From Branchiostoma floridae (Eukaryota > Chordata > Leptocardii > Amphioxiformes > Branchiostomatidae), in contig NC_049996.1 of assembly GCF_000003815.2 (NCBI RefSeq), positions 545,961 through 609,960 on the forward strand: a stretch of DNA of 64,000 nucleotides, written 5' to 3'. Position numbers and translations under genes: made by a program. The notes under the pieces were generated by a model that was not told the origin of the DNA, made no database searches, and saw only the letters and a list, made by a program, of their open reading frames with translations. Shown here piece by piece: positions 59,101-64,000 of this stretch (position 1 is its first letter; every line of letters starts with the position of its first letter).

Positions 59101-62100
59101 ATGTAGAGTAGGGTTTATAATTGATTTCTACAAAATTTCCACAGTCTTTTCTTAAATTACTACCACTTTCATTCTGCCCCGTTTTTTTAGTCCCCATAGA
59201 CACATGTCTAGACCTAGACCATACAAACAAACATCTACCTGTACCTGAATTTATTGTACCGGTACCCACATTAATTTTTTTCTTTCAGGTACTGGCTGCT
59301 GCCTCCTTAAGAGCAGCTTTTGAGAGAACAAAGGAACTTGCAGGAAACACCACTGCAGGGGTGACACCATTAAATGTCGTTAACACACTGGCAGGCTTCA
59401 TGTTCTCTGGTCAGTAATGTGCTGTTAATACATTAAGCGAATTCTTATCATACCTGTGAACATTTAGTACCTTAGTTTAGAGAAATATTGAATGTGCCTT
59501 TAGATTTAAATAAGAAATTGAAATTGTCATTATTATTGATGCTGAAAGTGCAATCAAACGTTCGAAAATGGATAACACCGCTTCTATCTAAACTGAATAG
59601 AAGGAATATTTTACCATTATATGTCTATATGTCTAATATCAGTTTATTAGTATCTTTATTTGATAGAATGTCCTAATCTCATGCACAGCTCAGCTAGAAA
59701 AATCTCCAGATTGTTTCAAACAATCTGAAGACTGAAGCAATCTGGAGACTTTTTGAAATAGTCTGGAGATTTTTTTAAAACATTCTCGAGATTTTCTGGA
59801 AAAACTGAAGATCTTAACAACATCTTAAGATTTTTCAGGGAGATTTTAAAAAAATGTCCAGATTTTTAATTACCCCCTGTGCATCGTTATTAGCTGTACA
59901 GTGACATGGAAGCTTTTAACAACTATCAACTTAGAAGTATCAACTTCATAATTATTAGCTGTAAAGGATAAGTAGTGTTTGTCCACAGTGCAATATTTGT
60001 CCAAAATTGGTCTGTAGGCTGTTATAACTAAGTAATATATAAAGTATTGACTAACTGCCTTATGTTCAGCAACTGTGAACGTAATGACAGCTTCATCCCA
60101 CTGGGCTGAAATGGATCATCATGCTGGGAAGTTCTTTTCACCCAATCTTGTCTATGTAAGCATTACATTTTCTCCTAATATGCAGTTCATGCTTTTAATT
60201 ACTGAAATGTAAGATCATAAATTGAAGCAAGATGATAAATGATCAGGGAACAGTAAACTTTAACAAACTCTAAATCTGTCTCAGCTACCGTCAATCTGAA
60301 AATATATGCAGCAATCTTATTTTTGCTGTTCTCTTTCAGTCAAAATCTTAAAAGAACAAATGTTTTAATTCTCTTGAATTGAGCCGCTATGGTGATTGAA
60401 CCGCAAAAGTAAACCTTCAAAGTTATTTTCCATCCTACCACAAAATTTAACCCCGTAAATGAGTTTACAGAACATAGTAGCATACAAATTGACACATTTT
60501 TTTACATGTACTGTAAATGCAGAAATGTTCGCGGTGGATTAATGTTCGCGGTTTTTGCGGCGGCCGCTTCACCGCGAATTTAAAACCACCGCGAACATTT
60601 TTCCATAACAGGAAGAGACTACAGTGCATGGTGCTACCGCGAAATTAAAACCACCGCAAAAAGTCCATTTTACCGCTACCGAGAAATTAACTCCCCGCGA
60701 ACTTAAATACATTTACAGTATCCTTTACTATTATGACTTAAATTTAAGCGTTAACTTTACAGAGTCCTTATTTGTACATACAAAATACATGTACATTGTG
60801 TCTCACTTTCTAGAGTCAAGAAGCCACCACGGTATCTTTCCAAGCCTTGGACATCATGGATGACATTTATCTAAACAAGCTGATGCCAGAGTTCTCAGAT
60901 CCAGAAATTTTTGCAGACATTTCCATGTCCAAGGTATTGCTTTTATTACTGTTGAATTCACAAGAAAATCACCAACGTAACCAGATGTCTAAATGACCTA
61001 ATATTTACCATATTTTCAAGGTGACAAAAGGCACATAATTTTGAAATAACAGACTTACAAGCATACTTGCTAATAGGTTCTAGACATTGATTTTTTTTAT
61101 TGAGATTCATTGATTCTCTTTTGATTCACTTGATCTAAATTTTATATTTATTCTGCTTGCAGGTACTATGTTTTCAAGGTGACCAAAGGCACAAAATTTT
61201 GAAAGAGCAAGCTTTTAAAATTAATAAAATTGGCTGGTCACCATCTGGAATCAGCTGAGTCCTGTCCTCCGTAATATTGGGGTTCAAGCCACTGAAAAGT
61301 CCAATATCTTGACATTCAAGCGATCGCTTGTGAGAGCCACGTTTGTGAGATTTGACACCCAGTTCAATATCGACGTCCCCTGCTCTTGGTCCACATTTTG
61401 TGGGTGTGCCTCTTGCACTGCTTTAAGGCTACATTAGTATTGTAATTAGCTTTTTACTCTGTATATAATGATATTTGATAATTTTGTATATAATAAATTC
61501 TGTGTATAATTGTCACCAAATTGTATATTCATGTCTACTGACTTTTGATGTCTAATGTTTATTGTTTGATTTTGGTTTCGTATTGTTTTCTATTATGATT
61601 TCAGGTTTGGGAGGACAACTTGTAAAGGTGTTGATACACCTGTTTTGTCCTCCCTTCCACTTGTTTTTGCATGTGGTAAATTCAAATAAAGAAATAAAGA
61701 AATAAAGAAATGTTTTGTCATAATTCTCTGAAAACTCATACATGCTTGGTTATAAACATTGACTTTTGGTTGAGATGCATTGATTCTCTTACTCTCTTGA
61801 TCTATATTTCATATCAATTCTCACTTGCAGGTTCATGTTAGAATCAAACGGGAGAATCGGACGAGGTTCTCAGAAAGAGTGTATCATGTAAGAGGAGACA
61901 GTGACTGCCTGGTCAGGGTTCCTTCATTCCCAGACCTTCTGGGTGATTCTTGTATCGACAACGATGTTGTTGGAATTCAGGTACTTGTTCCTTACTGAAC
62001 AAGACATTTTCATAGTCATTATTATATTTATGGCACAGTCAAACCTGTGCTGGTGAATAAAAGCATTGACGATCACTTGCAGGAAATATCAATGCTATGG

Positions 62101-64000
62101 CCATTGATCACTCACTCACTCACTCACTATCCGGTTTAGCGTCCGTTCTTCCCTGTCTTGCAGAGGTTGGACGTATAGAGTTTGGATATATAGTCAAACC
62201 TGCACTAAAGTGACCACCTCTTACGACTGACCAACTCGTAATTGCGGCCACTTATTGGTTGTTCCTTGGAATATCTGCCCCATTGAAACAAGTATTAAGA
62301 ATCATTTCTATAATGTGAACCCCAATCTGCTTCGAGCCCCTTGAGTGGTTGCTTAAGACAGGTTTGACTGTACCTGGACTTCGGAGATATAAGATTCTAA
62401 TCTTAAGTTGTTATTATAATTTGCACATAGGTCTTAAGGCAGGTTGGACTGTACCAAGATTTTGAAGATTACTGAAAAGTTTTTATTGACCATACAAGCT
62501 TTATATTTTTTTGACACGACAAAAGATAAGTCAATGCAACGGCAATGAAAACTGCATATTGTACATTATTACATTCATTCTATCTGTGAAAAGTCTAAAT
62601 GAATAAAAAAATTGATAATTGGGCAATGTTAAAAATAACTTACAATTCCTTAAAAAGTCTTATTTTAATTGTCTTATCTTCATCAAACGTTTCAGTTTCT
62701 GGAGTCGAACTTCAACCCTTATGAATACTCCAACAACTCCAAAGAGGTCCAAGCAGATGTCACGGGTCTTGGGGTGAAATGTGGAAACCGCACAGTACCA
62801 ATCTCCGGTCTAACAGATCCCATCGACATCTTGACCAGGAGGCAGAACGACAGTCTTGCCGAATCAATCTATGTCTTTGAAGGGTCAGAACCACTCGACA
62901 ACATGGCGGTAGGTTATGATCTAGACATCAAGTATAGTGCAAGGGGCAGGGCTGGGTACCGGTACAGAAAATTCAGGTCTAGGTCCGGTTCAGGTCCAAT
63001 GGATCAGGTCCAGGTCCATACCTGAACCTGGACCTGATGCAATATAATATGACTCATACCAATGGTCCATTTCACTACAAAGAAATCGGTTTGGTAGAGT
63101 ATTAGACTTACACTGGCGTTTACAAATCCTACAACGTTACTGCACACGTACGATTGGCTGTAAAACTTGGTAGAAATTAATATAAACTCTACTCTACTTC
63201 ACTTTTGTTATTTTCTTCCACCTGCATGCGCCAAAACGTGTGAATACCTGATAAAATAATCTTTTAATTTTCTAATCGGTCCAACATCCGGTCCACCTAA
63301 TCTTTTCAGGTCCGGTTTTTCTGGACCGGTCCAATAAGAGAAACCGATTTTGGACCGGTACGCTGTACCGATACCCAGCCCAAGCAAGGGCGGTAGATTC
63401 TACTTAACAATTTCTAGGGCCACATCAAGTTTCATGGAAAGTGGGCATCATCCCTATTTTGCTCCCTTACCCCCAACCAAAGGTGAATGGGCACTCATTT
63501 GCATCAGAATCAATACAGGTTGTTAAGTTCTTTCTCAATGATACAGGGTTTGAACATTTGAAAACAGCACTTTTAGAGTCCATTGACGTAACCATTCAGC
63601 AATGGGTGGTATTAAGTTATAATACTTAGCACATGACGCATCAAAGAAATGGGAACATTTTGTTTAGCTTTTCTATTTGTACACCATTAAGGTTTCCCCT
63701 TTCATGGCGCTTCAGTGAAAAAAGAACATTTTATCTAGCTTATTTCTTTTTGCACAGGTTTTTCGGTTCTTTGTGAGGAGCAACCACTCAGCATTAAGCC
63801 TAATTCTGGACTTCAACAGCACAGTCCTCCCGCAGAACGTTTCCATGTTTCTCCGCAAGGAGGCGCCACCAACACCATCAGACTACAACTGGACTACAGC
63901 ACTACCCGTTTCTGAGGAAGGGATAGTGTCTATTCCTTGGATAAATGGAACAAATCTTACGTCCAACCCTTACCACTGGCTGCTTTCGCCGGAGGACATT
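40414..64000 (+). CDS. Polycystin-1-family gene with discoidin, REJ and F-type lectin domains (partial)
   Basis: Twenty-six exons, 1,428 codons, are visible before the window ends inside exon 26. All exon borders and phases agree. One in-frame TGA occurs in exon 16 (54293-54295). The architecture is signal peptide, Cys-rich N-terminus, discoidin, REJ part 1, discoidin, F-type lectin, REJ part 2, a long alpha-helical linker, and GAIN. By analogy the GPS, membrane helices, PLAT and channel should lie to the right. The REJ region places it with PKD1, PKDREJ and PKD1L proteins. It is transcribed away from the gene at 9039-35380. Confidence 0.88.
40700..40985 (+). mobile_element. tRNA-derived SINE in intron 1
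   Basis: It has an A-box-like 'tggccgagtggg' (40714-40725) and a B-box-like 'gagttcaatccc' (40757-40768), followed by a non-tRNA body with 'gctgctttctctgaaaaaga'. It is not a folded tRNA gene. Confidence 0.75.
41250..41420. mobile_element. Small element with ACAGTCAAACCTGT end
   Basis: Starts 'acagtcaaacctgtattatt' and contains 'gtgaccgcctggc' and 'gtgaccatacagtgg'. The same terminal sequence occurs at 44340, 62035, 62186 and, inverted, 62358. Confidence 0.55.
41475..41810. repeat. 'ggaccggatgttgg' repeat, copy 1
   Basis: Begins near 'ggaccggatgttggacctat' and ends 'ctgtaccggtaccca'. Same orientation as 58995-59270 and inverted relative to 62949-63385. Between 41810 and 42660 nothing recognisable is seen. 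Confidence 0.65.
42665..42795. repeat. Three-unit tandem repeat in intron 2
   Basis: Units of about 42 bp of the type 'ttcatggtactgaaa', 'catcagcagta' and 'cactgcac'. Confidence 0.8.
43130..44075 (+). CDS. Exons 3-4: first discoidin (F5/8 type C) domain
   Basis: Exons are 43130-43373 and 43900-44075, 140 codons in a symmetric phase 1-1 block (residues about 63-202). Features are FAWSAFDGDLSTVWEPMGQ, HWVILDLQTSFIIHRVTVTN, FVGRYMRLKVNTQSRVRPIL and ELSLYGKG, the standard discoidin strand order. Confidence 0.9.
43440..43625. repeat. TG-rich microsatellite in intron 3
   Basis: Interrupted 'tgtgtg' runs; no coding content. Confidence 0.8.
44469..48471 (+). CDS. Exons 5-9: REJ region, first part
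   Basis: Exons are 44469-44607, 45641-45725, 45960-46106, 47311-47440 and 48370-48471 (residues about 203-403). Characteristic REJ text is VHLTIPPKTLPLGVHMVQFQ, then VVVRADSSFDPEG and FTYDWTC, equivalent to the 'SYDP ... W.C' motif of polycystin-1. The region breaks off after DWTC and resumes at 52590, on the far side of two lectin-like domains. Intron 7 holds a long 62-bp array. Confidence 0.8.
44769..45127. mobile_element. hAT-type MITE with 8-bp target duplication (intron 5)
   Basis: A 359-bp element starts CAGGGTTGTAGCCAGCC and ends with its near-inverse (tgctggctgcaaccctg). It is flanked on both sides by the 8-bp direct repeat 'catacaac' (44761-44768 and 45128-45135). No open frame. Confidence 0.85.
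45150..45265 (-). mobile_element. LINE 3' tail, minus orientation
   Basis: Read on the minus strand it ends 'ctaatggagatctaaataaa' followed by repeated 'ccaaa', a common LINE terminus. Too short to classify. 45280-45600 shows nothing recognisable. Confidence 0.5.
46108..47260. repeat. 62-bp tandem array filling intron 7
   Basis: About 18 units with a period near 61-62 bp, each containing 'ctgtccttggtgctgattgg', 'tcctttctgtgttgttccag' and 'ttgtattttgtta'. The array begins three bases after the donor of exon 7. Each unit resembles a 3' splice site with branch-like CTGAT, a pyrimidine run and CAG. Confidence 0.92.
47575..47815 (-). mobile_element. tRNA-derived SINE in intron 8
   Basis: Matches 32660-32760 and carries a reverse B-box-like sequence at 47743-47758 (minus strand GTGAGTTTGATTCTGG). 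Confidence 0.6.
48140..48335. mobile_element. Foldback element, copy 1, in intron 8
   Basis: Arms at 48140-48182 and 48274-48316 are perfect 43-bp inverted repeats starting 'ggatgaaggagaattctttg'. The right side continues with 'ctatattctaccaacctgat'. The exon 9 acceptor lies only about 50 bp downstream. Confidence 0.85.
48965..49857 (+). CDS. Exons 10-11: second discoidin domain
   Basis: Exons are 48965-49254 and 49677-49857, 157 codons, phase 1-1 (residues about 404-560). Features are WGGVTYDAGKVLDGNSGTYW, 'NIVLDLRLPYCLTQVALNNF', ARYWRFVVTQTPYGWQPYF and ELDLFGVP. It starts right after the REJ motif DWTC, with a small Cys pair (ACGQC) as linker. 49255-49676 (intron) shows nothing recognisable. 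Confidence 0.9.
50022..50328. mobile_element. Foldback element family, copy 2, in intron 11
   Basis: Shares 'aggatgaaggagaat', 'acacaaccag', 'cttcgtcagagcttctaact' with the element at 48140. It is flanked by the direct repeat 'attattaaaac' (50011-50021 and 50329-50339), which looks like a target duplication. The right arm is shorter than the left. Confidence 0.75.
50774..51755 (+). CDS. Exons 12-13: F-type lectin (fucolectin) domain
   Basis: Exons are 50774-50993 and 51496-51755, 160 codons, phase 1-1 (residues about 561-720). It reads NIAEGRTASTNYPLAGYGPE, 'KIVDGNTNTNHYHGSCMHSQ', VWVHIDLCQPFSI and NRMDFGPER. The last string fits the F-lectin fucose-binding pattern R-x-D-x4-R, preceded by the histidine of MHSQ at about the expected distance (27 residues by count). 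The closing GLTARYVGILLPGL and LQLCEVQVFV also fit. Eel and tachylectin-type proteins of this fold bind L-fucose through one His and two Arg, all present here. The exon 13 donor is GC (CAAG|GCAAGT). Confidence 0.85.
51770..51955. repeat. Pyrimidine-rich (CTTT)n tract in intron 13
   Basis: Low-complexity C/T sequence directly after the GC donor. 51956-52589 shows nothing further. Confidence 0.8.
52590..55195 (+). CDS. Exons 14-17: REJ region, second part, with an in-frame TGA
   Basis: Exons are 52590-52818, 53410-53602, 54272-54482 and 55053-55195. The REJ resumes with 'VLVFESPLD', then 'HCEENCDPW', 'WRFQVQPPP', and 'GPTCTLQPTDGVSLINQFCV', which parallels the 'GGSCRL...T' segment of polycystin-1. 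Exon 16 starts AQGYYTI, then TGA, then LSDHHGDSCGDL and stays open to its donor. Entry phase 0 and exit phase 1 both fit. Alternative acceptors at 54337 and 54345 shift the frame into stops, and skipping the exon also shifts the frame. Confidence 0.75.
53095..53265. repeat. (GT)n microsatellite in intron 14
   Basis: Interrupted GT runs; no coding content. Confidence 0.85.
53765..54010. repeat. Dispersed repeat shared with 26110-26260
   Basis: 'cgttctgaagtgattggtca' and 'tcagtattgatcctgaagaa' occur here and, slightly changed, at 26200-26245. 'aacacagatgagctttcat' near 53970 is also found at 38615, after the Penelope-like fragment. Confidence 0.6.
54293..54295 (+). other. In-frame TGA (followed by CTA) in exon 16
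   Basis: The codon context is ATA TGA CTA AGC, at codon 869 of the model. TGA followed by CTA is the best-known context for stop-codon readthrough in animals. A single C-to-T change at a CpG (CGA to TGA) would also create it. Confidence 0.7.
55263..55560 (+). mobile_element. tRNA-derived SINE in intron 17
   Basis: A clear A box (gtggcgcagtgg, 55269-55280) and B box (gggttcgaatcc, 55312-55323) start a body with 'ggaaaaggcactttactcga' and 'caggtgtaaatgagtatcta'. The head is not followed by a tRNA acceptor arm, so it is a SINE and not a tRNA gene. Confidence 0.85.
56224..56593. mobile_element. Foldback DNA element with 100-bp perfect inverted repeats and 9-bp target duplication
   Basis: Left arm 56233-56332 and right arm 56485-56584 are perfect reverse complements over 100 bp, starting 'taacctggaatccag'. 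Both sides carry the 9-bp direct repeat 'gtagttgtc' (56224-56232 and 56585-56593). Long inverted ends and a 9-bp duplication are typical of Mutator-like elements. The N gap lies between the arms, so the interior is unknown. Confidence 0.85.
56333..56432. other. Assembly gap of 100 N
   Basis: The gap abuts the left arm of a long perfect inverted repeat, which probably defeated sequencing or assembly. Confidence 0.99.
57188..61980 (+). CDS. Exons 18-24: linker from REJ to GAIN
   Basis: Exons are 57188-57295, 57699-57875, 58489-58617, 59289-59409, 60070-60155, 60814-60933 and 61831-61980. The first closes the REJ (LFDLAVGTILLFVRGHSVDG). The others are largely helical, rich in Ala, Leu and Ser (ILASAAAGHLAYTG, SLLLSTVVPDMVSGQSQVLA, FQALDIMDDIYLNKLMPEFS), as in the GAIN-A part of polycystins. 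Exon 24 turns to VRIKRENRTRFSERVYHV. Phases agree at each join. Introns at 55561-56220, 57296-57698 and 57876-58488 show nothing beyond AT-rich sequence. Confidence 0.8.
58995..59270. repeat. 'ggaccggatgttgg' repeat, copy 2
   Basis: Matches 41475-41810 ('ggattttggacctattagaa', ending 'ttgtaccggtaccca') and the inverse of 62949-63385. It ends just before the acceptor of exon 21. Confidence 0.65.
59690..59875. repeat. 'caatctggagattt' repeat cluster in intron 21
   Basis: About nine degenerate units such as 'aatctggagactttttgaaa' and 'cattctcgagattttctgg', of the same kind as 18300-18492 and 26735-26915. Confidence 0.65.
60509..60720. mobile_element. MITE with TACTGTAAATG ends (intron 22)
   Basis: Begins 'tactgtaaatgcagaaatgt' followed by 'tcgcggtgg', ends 'ccgcgaacttaaatacattt' followed by 'acagta'. 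Interior has several 'accgcgaa' motifs in both orientations. No open frame. Confidence 0.85.
61008..61830. repeat. Duplicated intron end with LINE inserted (intron 23)
   Basis: 61008-61163 (from 'ttttcaaggtgacaaaaggc' to 'ctgcttgcag') is repeated from 61163 to 61830 ('ttttcaaggtgaccaaaggc' to 'cacttgcag'). In the second copy a LINE piece (about 61205-61715) is inserted. The first copy ends in an unused acceptor-like site. Confidence 0.75.
61205..61715 (+). mobile_element. LINE 3' fragment in intron 23
   Basis: Translates to WNQLSPVLRNIGVQATEKSN and ILTFKRSLVRATFV, the 'WN.L...R....FK..L' C-terminus common to LINE ORF2 proteins. It ends with an 'aataaag' repeated tail at 61687-61715. Confidence 0.75.
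62184..62373. mobile_element. MITE with AGTCAAACCTG ends (intron 24)
   Basis: 'tagtcaaacctgcac' at the left and 'acaggtttgactgta' at the right are inverted. Another partial copy starts at 62032. A (TCAC)n run lies at 62105-62128. Confidence 0.7.
62696..64000 (+). CDS. Exons 25-26: start of the GAIN domain (runs off the window)
   Basis: Exons are 62696-62908 and 63758 onward. They contain FLESNFNPYEYSNNSKEV, 'VTGLGVKCGNRTVPISGL', then DPIDILTRRQND and 'VFRFFVRSNHSALSLILDFN', which match the beta-rich GAIN-B of polycystins (NPF/NPY then L..PI.I). Several N-glycosylation sequons occur (NNS, NRT, NDS, NHS, NST, NVS, NGT). The GPS should lie to the right of the window. Confidence 0.8.
62949..63385. 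repeat. 'ggaccggatgttgg' repeat, copy 3, full-length candidate
   Basis: Ends 'gggctgggtaccggtacag' and 'ctgtaccgatacccagccc' are inverted repeats, so this 437-bp copy may be the full element. Inside, 'ggtccggtttttctggacc' is itself palindromic. Inverted relative to the copies at 41475 and 58995. Confidence 0.75.

Overview
The window is eukaryotic genomic DNA from an invertebrate deuterostome, most likely a lancelet (Branchiostoma). The evidence is large multi-exon polycystin genes with short introns, discoidin, pentraxin and F-type lectin modules, tRNA-derived SINEs, LINE and Penelope fragments, many small inverted-repeat elements, and long minisatellites in introns. The species call is inference. 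There are two 100-base runs of N (30129-30228 and 56333-56432).

Layout. (1) 338-1852, minus strand: the first three exons of a polycystin-1-like gene that runs off the left edge. (2) 1853-9038: intergenic DNA with a 171-bp tandem array, a LINE remnant and an orphan first exon at 7500-7527. (3) 9039-35380, minus strand: a complete 40-exon polycystin-1-like gene of about 2,500 residues. Its order is signal peptide, pentraxin/LamG, discoidin (F5/8C), LamG, four FN3, Ser/Thr-rich stalk, GAIN/GPS, first membrane helix, PLAT, further helices, and a PKD channel with pore and cytosolic tail. Exon phases agree throughout except where the N gap interrupts. (4) 35381-40413: intergenic DNA containing a Penelope-like fragment. 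(5) 40414 to beyond 64000, plus strand: the ectodomain of a second, divergently transcribed polycystin-1-family gene (26 exons seen, 1,428 codons). It carries a signal peptide, a discoidin domain, a REJ region with a discoidin plus F-type lectin cassette inside it, a long linker and the start of a GAIN domain.

How it fits together. Region 1-7672 is a second copy of about 33430-40593, so the minus-strand gene, its upstream region and the first exon of the plus-strand gene were duplicated in tandem. The breakpoint lies in intron 1 of the plus-strand gene. Both genes encode large sensor proteins of the polycystin-1 type: an adhesive or carbohydrate-binding ectodomain tethered to a membrane channel-like part. 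Almost every extracellular module sits on symmetric phase-1 introns, which points to exon shuffling.

The most striking observations are an in-frame TGA followed by CTA in exon 16 of the plus-strand gene, an F-type lectin/discoidin cassette interrupting the REJ region, a GPS without its cleavage tripeptide in the minus-strand gene, a perfect 100-bp inverted-repeat element with a 9-bp target duplication around an assembly gap, and an intronic array of about 18 units each carrying an acceptor-like site.
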